A DNA stretch of 64,000 nt from Lautropia sp. (lineage in GTDB: Bacteria > Pseudomonadota > Gammaproteobacteria > Burkholderiales > Burkholderiaceae_E). The position numbers and the translations under genes are program-made. Below are positions 35,825 to 44,307 of this stretch, one piece after another (the first letter of the stretch is position 1; every line of letters starts with the position of its first letter). Below the pieces are notes generated by a model, which saw nothing but the letters and a program-made list of their open reading frames with translations, made no database searches and was not told the origin of the DNA. The stretch spans positions 248,001 to 312,000 of the forward strand of contig JAUMUG010000002.1 in assembly GCA_030530775.1 (NCBI GenBank), written 5' to 3'.

Positions 35825-36802
35825 TCAGTGGAAACGGTCGACGATGAAATCGGCCAGCTGGCGCAGCCGCCCGGCCCGAGGGCCTATTTCGTCCAGACAG
35901 CGATGGGCTTCGGTGCGCAGGCCGAGCGCCAGGGTGCGTGCCTCGTCCAGCCCCAGTACCGACACATAGGTCGGTTTGTCCTGCGCCTGGTCCTTGCCAG
36001 CCGTCTTGCCGAGCGTGGAGGAATCGGCCGTCACGTCGAGAATGTCGTCGACCACCTGGAAGGCCAGACCGATGACCCGGCCGAAACGATCGACCGCATC
36101 GGCCAGCGCCGGCGCAGGCTCGCCCCCGGCCAGCAGCCCCAGTTCGGAAGACACTGCCAGCATGGCGCCGGTCTTGAGCCGATGCATGCATTCGAGCTGG
36201 GCACGGTTCAGTCGGCGCCCCACCCCTTCGATATCCAGCGCCTGGCCCCCGGCCATCCCCCGCGAACCGGCGGCACGGGCCAGTGCGGCCACCATGGCGG
36301 CCACCGGCAGATCGCGCCGGCCCGACGGATTGGCGACCATCGGCGCCACCAGTGCCTCGAAGGCCAGCGCCTGCAGCGCATCACCCACCAGCATGGCCGT
36401 GGCCTCACCAAACCGACGGTGTACCGTCGGCCGTCCCCGGCGCATGTCGTCGTTGTCCATCGCCGGCATGTCGTCGTGCACCAACGAGTAGGCGTGGATC
36501 AGCTCGACCGCACAGGCGGCGCCGTCGAGTACGGCCGGATCGGCATCGACCAGTTCACCGGCTGCATAGACCAGCAGCGGACGGACCCGCTTGCCTCCGC
36601 CCAACACCGCATAGCGCATCGCCTCGTGCAGCAGCTCGGGCGCGAGACCGGGTTCCAGCCCCGAGGCGGCCGCAGGCAGCACCCGGTCCAGCGCCTGCTC
36701 GGTGTGATCGGCGCATGCCTGCATCCAGGCCCGCATGTCCAGGGGGGCTGCTGCTTTCATGGTTTGGTGCCCGGCTGCGTCCAGAATCTCATTCTTCTTC
36801 AT
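35825..36802 (-). CDS. ispA: Farnesyl diphosphate synthase (polyprenyl synthetase)
   Basis: A 325-residue short-chain prenyltransferase condensing IPP with DMAPP/GPP. The first aspartate-rich motif is [19 protein letters not shown] and the second is [19 protein letters not shown]. The IPP site [17 protein letters not shown] is also seen. The spacing DDxxxxD in the first motif is bacterial-type FPP synthase. The start is uncertain: in-frame ATGs at 36826 and 36802 each follow an excellent ribosome binding site created by a tandem duplication (36797-36840), and an ATG at 36760 gives the classical length but has no site. With 36802 the gene overlaps xseB by 14 nt. It is the middle gene of xseB-ispA-dxs. 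Confidence 0.95.
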   Translation of the reverse strand: MKKNEILDAAGHQTMKAAAPLDMRAWMQACADHTEQALDRVLPAAASGLEPGLAPELLHEAMRYAVLGGGKRVRPLLVYAAGELVDADPAVLDGAACAVELIHAYSLVHDDMPAMDNDDMRRGRPTVHRRFGEATAMLVGDALQALAFEALVAPMVANPSGRRDLPVAAMVAALARAAGSRGMAGGQALDIEGVGRRLNRAQLECMHRLKTGAMLAVSSELGLLAGGEPAPALADAVDRFGRVIGLAFQVVDDILDVTADSSTLGKTAGKDQAQDKPTYVSVLGLDEARTLALGLRTEAHRCLDEIGPRAGRLRQLADFIVDRFH

Positions 36803-37121
36803 CGAAACCTTCCTTCGAGGCTTCATCGAAACCTCCCTCCGGAGCGGCCTTCGATACGCCGTCCGTTCCGGTTCCGGAGCCGTTCTCGGCATAAGGCACC
36901 AACAGCCCCGCGTCGAGCACTTCCACCTGCTGCGCCACCTCCGTGAGCCTGTCCCGGCAATGACGTACCAGCTCGACCCCGCGCCGATAGGCCAGCAGCG
37001 AGGCTTCCAGCGGCAGTTGCCCGCCCTCCATCTGCTCGATCAGCGACTCCAGCTCGCGCATGGCGTCTTCAAAGTTGTCGGGCAAAGGTTTGGTTTTTTC
37101 CGCCGGCGCGGATCGGCTCAT
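36789..37121 (-). CDS. xseB: Exodeoxyribonuclease VII small subunit
   Basis: A 110-residue protein; the first about 75 residues are the XseB helical domain (LPDNFEDAMRELESLIEQME, GQLPLEASLLAYRRGVELV, CRDRLTEVAQQVEVLD). It partners with XseA (not in this window) to degrade single-stranded DNA. The C-terminal about 30 residues are a Gly/Glu/Asp-rich tail (NGSGTGTDGVSKAAPEGGFD and on) not found in typical 75-85 residue proteins. The tail is encoded partly by the tandem duplication that also supplies the ispA start sites. GAGG lies 8 nt before the ATG. Confidence 0.93.
   Translation of the reverse strand: MSRSAPAEKTKPLPDNFEDAMRELESLIEQMEGGQLPLEASLLAYRRGVELVRHCRDRLTEVAQQVEVLDAGLLVPYAENGSGTGTDGVSKAAPEGGFDEASKEGFDEEE
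36797..36840 (-). repeat. Tandem duplication carrying two ribosome binding sites and starts
   Basis: Two 20-nt near copies with a 24-nt period (36821-36840 and 36797-36816). On the minus strand they read GGAGGGAGGTTTCGATGAAG and GAAGGAAGGTTTCGATGAAG. Each contains a Shine-Dalgarno sequence, 5 nt, and an ATG in the ispA frame. Confidence 0.85.
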
Positions 37122-37746
37122 CGAAGCACCTCGAACAAAAAGGGCGCAGCGCTGGCCAGCACCTCACATCCCGGGGCGATCAGGGGCGCTGAACGCCCTG
37201 CCCGCTGCCCGTCGGCCCATTGCCAGCCCCCGTCGCCCCGGCACCGGAGCGAGATCGCGGACAGCAAAAAGACCGCTCTACCGGCCGGACTTCTGCATAG
37301 CCAGACATTTTAGCCCGCATTTGCGCCCGAGCCGAAACGCCTTTGACCTTCTATCACGGGTAAGCAGGGTATTTACATCCCCTCGCTGCGTCCCGACCCG
37401 TCGAACCCGGATGCCGCGACAGGCGCAGCGACGCCCCTGCAGGCGCTTCGATGTTTTCCCGGCCAATCCCGAGCCACACATGCCGGAAAACGATTGGGCG
37501 GCCCTCTCTTTCCCGGTAGAATCTGCCGTTCGTTTGAGCAAATCCGCCCCGGTCCTGCCATTTGCGGTGCCAGTTGACCCATCTGACCCATCATTGGGCG
37601 CCGCCACACCCAGAGGCCGACCGGGACACATCCGGCATACCGTGCCCCACGTCGGCTTCGATCACGCATGCGGTCGATCCCGGCATCAGTCGCTCGGGGC
37701 ACGTCGCCACTCACCTCTTTTTGGTCGGAGAGACATAGAGTCCATC
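37122..37746. other. Long divergent intergenic region
   Basis: 625 nt between xseB and the Rieske gene. The Rieske frame stays open through much of it, but without a family match or start signal. A minus-strand TAAAAT around 37307-37312 could be a -10 for xseB-ispA-dxs; no good -35 is seen. No RNA structure or terminator is recognised. Confidence 0.4.
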
Positions 37747-38925
37747 ATGGTGGATATCGGGCGCCCTGCGCACCTCCAGCGACCCGCAACCCAGTTGCCG
37801 GTCACAGCCTATTTCGACGAATCCCTCTACAGACACGAACTGCACCGGCTGTTCGACAACGGCCCGGGCTATCGCGCCCATCGGCTGATGGTGCCCGAAC
37901 CGGGCGACTATCACACCCTGCCCGGTGAGCAGGAAGGCCGTGTGCTGGTCAATCAGCGCCCCGACGAGCAGAACCCGCAAGGGCGCATCCAACTGCTGTC
38001 CAATGTCTGTAGACATCGGCAGGCCATCATGCTCAAAGGTCACGGCAATGCCGACAACATCGTCTGTCCGCTGCACCGCTGGACCTACGACCTGAAAGGC
38101 GAGCTGATGGGCGCACCGCATTTCGATGAGCAACCGTGTCTGAACCTGCCCAAGTATCCATTGCAAGACTGGCAGGGGCTGCTGTTCGAGGGGCCGCGCG
38201 ACGTTCAGGCAGACCTCCGCGACATGAGTGTGGCAGCCGACCTGGATTTCTCGGGCTATCGGCTCGACCACGTCGAAGTGCACGAATGCGAATACAACTG
38301 GAAGACCTTCATCGAGGTCTATCTGGAGGACTACCACGTCGTGCCGTTCCATCCGGGTCTGGGTCATTTCGTCGACTGCGACGACCTGAAATGGGAATTC
38401 GGTGAATGGTGGTCGGTACAGACCGTGGGCCTGCACCGCGACCTGAAGAAGCCGGGTTCGCCGGTCTATCGGAAGTGGCACGAGGAAGTGCTGCGTTTCA
38501 ACGGCGGCAGGCTGCCCAAGTACGGTGCGATCTGGCTGACCTACTATCCGAACCTGATGGTCGAGTGGTATCCGAACGTGCTGGTGATTTCGTCGCTGAT
38601 CCCGCGTGGGCCACGTCATACCACCAACATCGTGGAGTTCTACTACCCCGAGGAAATCGTCTGGTTCGAGCGCGAATTCGTCGAAGCCGAGCGGGCAGCC
38701 TATATGGAGACGGCCATCGAAGACGATGAGATCGGCGTGCGGATGGACGCCGGCCGGCGCGCGCTGCTGGAGCGCGGTGAGAACCAGACCGGCCCCTACC
38801 AGAGCCCGATGGAAGACGGCATGCAGCACTTCCACGAGTTTCTTCGCCGCGAGCTGGGCGATGTCGGCGACGCCGACGCGCCGCCACTGAATCAGATGCC
38901 CCCGGAACGCCACAGGGGAGCATGA
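37747..38925 (+). CDS. Rieske non-heme iron oxygenase, alpha subunit type
   Basis: A 392-residue protein of the ring-hydroxylating/choline-monooxygenase-like Rieske family. The Rieske [2Fe-2S] ligands are in NVCRHRQAIMLKGHG and DNIVCPLHRWTYD (CxH...CxxH). The catalytic mononuclear iron site is in EVYLEDYHVVPFHPGLGHF (Asp-His-His pattern). The C-terminal START-like domain includes YGAIWLTYYPNLMVEWYPNV. A member of this type is commonly found beside xseB-ispA-dxs in Burkholderiales; its substrate is unknown. A GGAGAG precedes the ATG at 37747 by about 13 nt. The rhodanese gene follows after 94 nt. Confidence 0.88.
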   Translation: MVDIGRPAHLQRPATQLPVTAYFDESLYRHELHRLFDNGPGYRAHRLMVPEPGDYHTLPGEQEGRVLVNQRPDEQNPQGRIQLLSNVCRHRQAIMLKGHGNADNIVCPLHRWTYDLKGELMGAPHFDEQPCLNLPKYPLQDWQGLLFEGPRDVQADLRDMSVAADLDFSGYRLDHVEVHECEYNWKTFIEVYLEDYHVVPFHPGLGHFVDCDDLKWEFGEWWSVQTVGLHRDLKKPGSPVYRKWHEEVLRFNGGRLPKYGAIWLTYYPNLMVEWYPNVLVISSLIPRGPRHTTNIVEFYYPEEIVWFEREFVEAERAAYMETAIEDDEIGVRMDAGRRALLERGENQTGPYQSPMEDGMQHFHEFLRRELGDVGDADAPPLNQMPPERHRGA

Positions 38926-39019
38926 ATTTTCGCAACACCCGCCCCGTCCCGGAAGAGCATGGACGGGGCATCTCTCGCAGGCCCGGTGATCCGGCCTGCC
39001 GCTTTTACAGGAGGCTCTG

Positions 39020-39859
39020 ATGACCTGGACCACCCTGATCTCCGCCGAAGAACTGGCAGCCGCCATCGATCGATGCGTCGTGGTGGATTGCCGCCACCAA
39101 CTGACCGACCCCAAAGGTGGACTGCAAGCCTATCTGGCCGGACACATCCCCTCGGCGTTCTTCCTGTCGATGGATGATGATCTGAGCGGCCCCAGCAACC
39201 CGGCGCTCGGCCGCCACCCCCTTCCCGAGCGCGCCACCCTGTTGGCGAAACTGGCATCCATCGGTCTGTCGGACGACACTCAGTTGGTCGTCTATGACGA
39301 TCAGGGCGGTGCGATGGCCGGCCGCCTTTGGATGCTGGCCCGTTGGCTGGGGCACGACAAGGTCGCCATCCTCGATGGTGGGCTGGCCGCCTGGCAGGAT
39401 GCCGGCTACCCGCTCAGCACCGAACTGGACTCGGCCAAGCACGGCACACTGACCGACCGCCCCGCCCTGGTGCGGATGATGTCCACCGACCAGCTGCTGG
39501 CGGAACTGGAGCACGACAAGTATCTGGTCGTCGATGCCCGCACGGCCGAGCGCTACCGTGGCGATGACGAAAAACTGGATCCGGTGCCCGGCCATATCCC
39601 CGGTGCAATCAACCGGCCGATGGGCCAGAACCTGCGCCCGGACGGCCGTTTCAAGCCAGCCCAGGCGCTGCGCGAAGAATGGGATGCGCTGCTGGCCGGC
39701 CGCTCGCCCGATCACATCGTGCACCAGTGCGGCTCGGGCATCACCGCCAACCACAACATGCTGGCGATGGAAATCGCCGGACTGACCGGTAGCGTCCTGT
39801 ATCCGCCCGCCTGGAGCGGCTGGAGCAGCGATCCGGAACGGCCGGTGGCGCGGGGCTGA
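39020..39859 (+). CDS. sseA: Two-domain sulfurtransferase (rhodanese / 3-mercaptopyruvate type)
   Basis: A 279-residue tandem rhodanese protein. The inactive N-terminal domain has VVVDCRHQLTDPKGGLQAYL, GHIPSAFFLSMDDDLSG and LVVYDDQGGAMAGRLWML. The C-terminal domain has VVDARTAERYRGDDEKLDPV, GHIPGAINRP and the active-site cysteine in VHQCGSGITANHNML. The CGSGIT loop is of the 3-mercaptopyruvate sulfurtransferase kind rather than the CRKGVT loop of thiosulfate sulfurtransferase. AGGAGG lies 6-8 nt before the ATG. It runs convergently with fbp. Confidence 0.92.
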   Translation: MTWTTLISAEELAAAIDRCVVVDCRHQLTDPKGGLQAYLAGHIPSAFFLSMDDDLSGPSNPALGRHPLPERATLLAKLASIGLSDDTQLVVYDDQGGAMAGRLWMLARWLGHDKVAILDGGLAAWQDAGYPLSTELDSAKHGTLTDRPALVRMMSTDQLLAELEHDKYLVVDARTAERYRGDDEKLDPVPGHIPGAINRPMGQNLRPDGRFKPAQALREEWDALLAGRSPDHIVHQCGSGITANHNMLAMEIAGLTGSVLYPPAWSGWSSDPERPVARG

Positions 39860-39979
39860 GCCTCCGAAGCTACCAAAGACACGAGGGGCCGATTGCCCCG
39901 GAGAGCCCGAGCCGACGGACCCGAAGCCCGGGCCGTCGTCGACATCGCGATGATCACGGCCAGGGCTCCTCCCGGGGCT

Positions 39980-40987
39980 TCAGTCGTCCGGATTGTCCCG
40001 GATGAACTGATGCACCTTCTCCACCATCTTGCGTGAACCCGCGAAGAAGGGAGTACGCTGATGCAACTTGGTGGGCTGGATGTCCATGATGCGGTTTTTG
40101 CCATCGGTGGCCAAACCGCCGGCCTGTTCGGTCAGGAAGGCGATCGGGTTGCACTCATAGAGCAGGCGCAGCTTGCCATCCGGATAGTTGCTGCCCTGCG
40201 GGTACATATAGATGCCGCCCTTGAGCATGTTGCGGTGGAAGTCCGACACCAATGAACCGATGTAACGCGACACATAGGGACGCCCTTCGGCCGCATTGTC
40301 TTCCTGGCAGTATTTGATGTACTTTTTGACCCCCTGCGGAAAACGCAGATACTGGCCTTCGTTCACCGAATAGATCTTGCCATCTTCAGGGAAACGGATG
40401 TTTTCGTGCGACAGGAAGAAGATGCCGATCGACGGATCGAAAGTAAAGCCGTTGACGCCATTGCCGGTGGTGTAGACCAGCATGGTCGAAGAACCGTAGA
40501 TCACATAGCCGGCAGCCACCTGGGCACTGCCCGGCTGCAGGAAGTCTTCCAGCGAAACCGGGCTTCCGATCGGTGTCACCCGGCGATAGATCGAGAAGAT
40601 CGTTCCGACCGAGACGTTCACTTCGACGTTTGAAGAGCCGTCGAGCGGATCGGTCAGCACGATGTACTTGGCGTTACGGCTGCGCTCGCTGTCGAAGGCG
40701 ATGAAGTCCTCCGCCTCTTCGGACAGAAAGCCGGCCACGTCGTCACGGGCAAAGAATGCGGCGCTGACGGTTTTGTGTGCAAACACATCCAGCTTTTTCT
40801 GCTGCTCGCCCTGTACGTTTTCGGCACCGGCATCACCCAGGATGTCATGCACCAGACCCGCGCGATTGATGTCGCGGTTGATCACTTTGGAAGCCAGTCG
40901 AATGGCCGACAGAATGCCGCTGAGACTGCCGCGCGCATTCGGGTATTCCGCCTGTTTTTCGACGATGAATTCACCCAGACTCTTCAT
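39980..40987 (-). CDS. fbp: Fructose-1,6-bisphosphatase class I
   Basis: A 335-residue gluconeogenic/Calvin-cycle phosphatase. The metal-site block [20 protein letters not shown] and the substrate/metal site around [20 protein letters not shown] and [17 protein letters not shown] are complete. The start is the ATG at 40987 with AGGAGA 6 nt upstream; [16 protein letters not shown] aligns with the usual N-terminus. It has its own promoter candidate at 41014-41019. It is single and convergent with the sulfurtransferase gene. Confidence 0.96.
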   Translation of the reverse strand: MKSLGEFIVEKQAEYPNARGSLSGILSAIRLASKVINRDINRAGLVHDILGDAGAENVQGEQQKKLDVFAHKTVSAAFFARDDVAGFLSEEAEDFIAFDSERSRNAKYIVLTDPLDGSSNVEVNVSVGTIFSIYRRVTPIGSPVSLEDFLQPGSAQVAAGYVIYGSSTMLVYTTGNGVNGFTFDPSIGIFFLSHENIRFPEDGKIYSVNEGQYLRFPQGVKKYIKYCQEDNAAEGRPYVSRYIGSLVSDFHRNMLKGGIYMYPQGSNYPDGKLRLLYECNPIAFLTEQAGGLATDGKNRIMDIQPTKLHQRTPFFAGSRKMVEKVHQFIRDNPDD

Positions 40988-41013
40988 AGAGGTCTCCTAT
41001 TCAAACTTCCGAT

Positions 41014-41019
41014 ATTGTA
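41014..41019 (-). promoter_or_regulatory. Likely -10 box of fbp
   Basis: TACAAT on the minus strand (5 of 6 consensus), 26 nt before the fbp start codon. A matching -35 at 16-18 nt is not clear (closest TTACAG at 20 nt). Confidence 0.45.
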
Positions 41020-41080
41020 GTGGCTTACCCCGATATCGTCTGTAACGGTGCATGGTCTTCGCCCTGGCGAAGCGGAGTGA

Positions 41081-41713
41081 TCAGCGTGGCAGCGCCTTGA
41101 AGGCAGGTGCACCGGCGGGACGATGGCCGAAAGTCATCATCGACCGGCTGCTGCTCACCGGCGTGATCGACAGCCAGATCCGTTGATTGCCGGCACCTGC
41201 CCATTCCATCCGCCCCTTCAGCTGCATGGACGTCTGCTCCAGCCGCACCTGCCTGGCCGGCTTGCCAAAGGCTCGCAGCATCACGGGCTCGACCTTTTCA
41301 TAGTCGCTCTGTACCTCGGCATTGGCATAAATGCCGTCGGCACGACCGATATTGACCTGGTAGTAGCGACCGTTCAGAAAATAATATGTGGCCACGAAAG
41401 ACACGCCACTGATCGAAACCGGCCTTTCGAGCCGTGCCACGGCACCGTTGGCCAGGCCGCCCCGCTTTCCTGGTTCCGTCGCTCCTGGCACCATGCTCCG
41501 CACCTCTTCCACACTCATACCGGCTCGCAGCCCCGACCATGGGTATTCCTGACTGCCGGCCGTACTCGACTTCACTTCGGTCATGCCGCTGTCCGCCGCA
41601 CAGGGCATCTCCTGAAAGGCGACCTGGCCTCCCACGGTACATTTGTGAATCCGTGCCTGCACGGGAGAAGTCAACAGCGCCAGTCCCAGTGCCAACCAGA
41701 TAGCCTTTTTCAT
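41081..41713 (-). CDS. Secreted protein with DUF4124-like N-terminus
   Basis: A 210-residue exported protein. A clear Sec signal peptide MKKAIWLALGLALLTSPVQA is followed by ARIHKCTVGGQVAFQEMPC, which resembles the short DUF4124 motif of periplasmic proteins (one Cys pair). The rest has GLRAGMSVEEVRSMVPGA, a repeat-like SmpA/BamE-type element, and VSFVATYYFLNGRYYQVNIG. No enzymatic motif is seen. The ATG at 41713 is chosen because it begins the signal peptide; the frame open to 41992 is chance. Function unknown, periplasmic by inference. Confidence 0.75.
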   Translation of the reverse strand: MKKAIWLALGLALLTSPVQARIHKCTVGGQVAFQEMPCAADSGMTEVKSSTAGSQEYPWSGLRAGMSVEEVRSMVPGATEPGKRGGLANGAVARLERPVSISGVSFVATYYFLNGRYYQVNIGRADGIYANAEVQSDYEKVEPVMLRAFGKPARQVRLEQTSMQLKGRMEWAGAGNQRIWLSITPVSSSRSMMTFGHRPAGAPAFKALPR

Positions 41714-42050
41714 GATGAGGAGCGGGAAAGTCAGTGAACGACGAGGAGGTGCGCAATCGCTGCACGCATGTCGTTTTTTACGCGAATTCTTCCCTGCTCC
41801 GCCGCCCGTCGCCGCCTGACGGGCATATCGATCCGATGAACCGGGCCAACCGGAAACGAACGAAAAAACGGTCGAACCGGGCGTAATGTACGTCACATCC
41901 GCCTGACTCGACCGGCTGGGTAACCAACGATACTTCCCCCGCCCCTGTCGCCGTCCCGTCCTTGCCCGGCATGCCGGTCGAAGCCCCGACATGCCGGCGA
42001 CGACGAGTCGACATCGATACGATGCGACAGGGGAGCCGACAAACCGTGGC
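41714..42050. other. Intergenic region
   Basis: 337 nt between two leftward genes. It contains an imperfect dyad of GGCATGCCGG and CATGCCGGC near 41967-41998. The promoter of the secreted protein gene should lie here; none is clear. Confidence 0.35.
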
Positions 42051-42779
42051 TCAGTTGGAAAACACCCTCTTCAACAGTTTCGAGCCCGTACCGACCGGAT
42101 CGGCACGGATCGATTTCTCTTCGGCCGCGATCATCTTGTAGAGACCGTCCATGGCCTTGTTGGTCACGTAGTTCTCGATCTTGGCATCGTCCGAGCTGAC
42201 GACCCCCACCTTGGCCGCCTGACCGGCCAGCGAGTTGTATTGCTGCGCCAGCCCCAGCTTGCCGACGTTCTGCGTCACGATCGGCAAAAACTTGTTGAAC
42301 ATATCGGTCTGGGTCTTGTCGCGGAAGAACTGGGTCACCGAATCATCGCCGCCCGACAGAATACTCTTGGCATCCGACACCGACATCGACTTGATCGAGT
42401 TGGTCAGCAGCGTCCTGGCCTCGGGCACGGCGGCCTCGGCCGCACGGTTGATGCCGGTTTCCAGCGCATCGAACTCCTTGTCCTTGCCCATCAGCTTCAT
42501 CAACTTACGGGCCTTCTGCATGCTCTCGGGCAGCGGGATCTTCACCTCCGGATTGCCCAGAAACCCATTGGTCTGCCCCAGGCTGCTGACCGCCGCATCG
42601 GCCCCTTTCTGCAAGGTCGTCTTGAGCGCGGTGCTGGCATCGGCCTGCGTCAGCGACGATAGATCCAGCGCCTGAACCGGCTGCGATGCGGCGCCCAGCG
42701 CCACCCCCAACGACAGCGAAGCGGCTGCCAGCGGTGCGCTCAGCAGACGGCGCGCCTTGATTCCGGAAGAAACACCCAT
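42051..42779 (-). CDS. DUF4197 domain secreted protein
   Basis: A 242-residue protein with an N-terminal signal peptide (APLAAASLSLGVALGAASQP, then VQA). A DUF4197 domain follows: GADAAVSSLGQTNGFLGNPE, VKIPLPESMQKARKLMK, NRAAEAAVPEARTLLTNSIK, ILSGGDDSVTQFFRDKTQTD. It is helical and likely periplasmic; the family has no established role. The ATG at 42779 begins the signal peptide. Neighbours give no functional hint. Confidence 0.85.
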   Translation of the reverse strand: MGVSSGIKARRLLSAPLAAASLSLGVALGAASQPVQALDLSSLTQADASTALKTTLQKGADAAVSSLGQTNGFLGNPEVKIPLPESMQKARKLMKLMGKDKEFDALETGINRAAEAAVPEARTLLTNSIKSMSVSDAKSILSGGDDSVTQFFRDKTQTDMFNKFLPIVTQNVGKLGLAQQYNSLAGQAAKVGVVSSDDAKIENYVTNKAMDGLYKMIAAEEKSIRADPVGTGSKLLKRVFSN

Positions 42780-43116
42780 CGAACATTCTCCAAGCTGTGC
42801 AAAAACAGGAATCAAATTGTGACAGAAGGAAGCCCCGCCGACATGTAAAACCAGTTGAAGCGCGGCACGGACACAGTCGACCTCGACGGCCGAGGACAGG
42901 TCGCACAACGCGGCCACGCCCGGCCCGGCCCGGCCGACTGCAGCGTCACATCGATCGGCGGCTCTTCATCAGTTCGACCGATCCCGTCTCGCCAAAGAAT
43001 CGACCGGCAGCCCGGCTTTCACCGAATCTGCCGCTCGAGCACCGCTTTTTCGATCGAAACGACAGGCTGCGCGGCACACGTGGAGAAAGTGCCGACAGCA
43101 GCCGATCGACATGTGC
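42780..43116. other. Intergenic region
   Basis: 337 nt between the DUF4197 gene and uppP, both leftward. The 60 nt before the DUF4197 start are comparatively AT-rich and the likely promoter site. Nothing else is recognised. Confidence 0.35.
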
Positions 43117-43911
43117 TCACGACCCCGACAGAAAAGCCAGCAGGCCGATGCCCAGCACGATGCGGTAGATGGCAAAGCCCGTGTAGCGGTGCTTTTTGAT
43201 GAAGGACAGCAGCCAGCGGACGACGATGAAGCCGGTGATGGTGGCGGCGACGAAACCAGCGATCACACCGCTCCACTGTTCGTTGGCCAGACTGCCATCC
43301 ATGAACAGTTCCAGGAAGGCAAAGGCGCTGGCTGCGAACATGGTGGGGATACCGACCAGAAAGACGAACTCGGCCGCAGCGCTGCGGTTGCTGAGACCGG
43401 CCAGCATCGCCATGAAGATGGCGGCCGCCGAACGCGAGGTACCGGGGAACACACCGGCCACGACTTGCGCCAGACCGACCAGTACGACGACCTTCCAGGT
43501 CACGATGGTGTTGTCGTCGCCGCGCTTTTCGGCATAGTGTTCGGCAAACATCATCCAGACACCACCGATGATCAGCGCCCAAGCGATCGGCGTGACGGTT
43601 TCGGGCAGTTCCCAACCCAGCATGCGCACCGGCAGGCCGACCAGCGCCGTCACCATGAAGGCGACGATGACCTTGATGGCGTAGTCCCGGTTGGCCGGTT
43701 CGTTGAAGCCGGTCACCATCGACCACAGGCGCTGGCGGAACACCAGGGTGATGGCCAGAATGGCACCGGCCTGAACGACGATGTTGAAGAAATCGGAACG
43801 ACGTGGCAACCAGTGCTGGGCGATCAGCAGGTGGCCGGTACTGGAGATGGGCAGAAATTCAGTCAGCCCTTCGATGATGCCGAGCAGGGTTGCGGCAAGC
43901 ACATCTGACAT
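43117..43911 (-). CDS. uppP: Undecaprenyl-diphosphate phosphatase
   Basis: A 264-residue polytopic inner-membrane phosphatase (BacA) recycling the lipid carrier of peptidoglycan synthesis and conferring bacitracin tolerance. The two active-site signatures are GIIEGLTEFLPISSTGHLLI and VFPGTSRSAAAIFMAMLAG. Helices fill the remainder, ending TGFAIYRIVLGIGLLAFL. The start at 43911 (MSDVLAATLLG) fits the family; the upstream extension does not. It stands alone. Confidence 0.95.
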   Translation of the reverse strand: MSDVLAATLLGIIEGLTEFLPISSTGHLLIAQHWLPRRSDFFNIVVQAGAILAITLVFRQRLWSMVTGFNEPANRDYAIKVIVAFMVTALVGLPVRMLGWELPETVTPIAWALIIGGVWMMFAEHYAEKRGDDNTIVTWKVVVLVGLAQVVAGVFPGTSRSAAAIFMAMLAGLSNRSAAAEFVFLVGIPTMFAASAFAFLELFMDGSLANEQWSGVIAGFVAATITGFIVVRWLLSFIKKHRYTGFAIYRIVLGIGLLAFLSGS

Positions 43912-44307
43912 GGGAAAGCGATTCCAAAGAATTGAACGACGGACCTGGCCTGGGACGCGGGGGTTCACGAATCACCCGGAGAATCCACCAGGAGAATCAC
44001 CCAGACGAGACATGAATCCCGACCCGGTTCGATCGCCACGACAGCCCTCGAAGCGACTGCGAGGCACGAACCGACACTTCAGTCCACGGCAGCAGCGGTT
44101 CGGCTGGCTGCGGTGGCTGACCCCAGGTGCCATCGAGTCGGGAAAACCCGAGACGTGGCAAACCGATGAGCATAACCGATCCACCGCCATGACCGGGTTG
44201 AACAAATGCAACCAAGCAGGGAGATTGTTTCGGCCGACCCCGGATCGATCTCCTTCGAGAACCTCTGGACGAATGCTTGAGTTCATCCACACCGTCGAAA
44301 GCAGCCC
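43912..44307. other. Intergenic region, no gene supported
   Basis: 396 nt between uppP and the 3' end of polA. A minus-strand frame of about 106 codons exists, but its composition (Arg/Ser/Cys/Gly-rich, no hydrophobic pattern) looks random. No terminator or repeat is seen. Confidence 0.35.

Noticed and set aside
37060..37746. A 229-codon N-terminal extension of the Rieske protein
   Set aside because: The frame is open only by chance; family similarity begins after the ATG at 37747 and the upstream residues are low-quality Arg/Pro/Ser sequence.
43972..44292. A 106-codon minus-strand frame between uppP and polA
   Set aside because: Composition looks random, no ribosome binding site and no recognisable domain.
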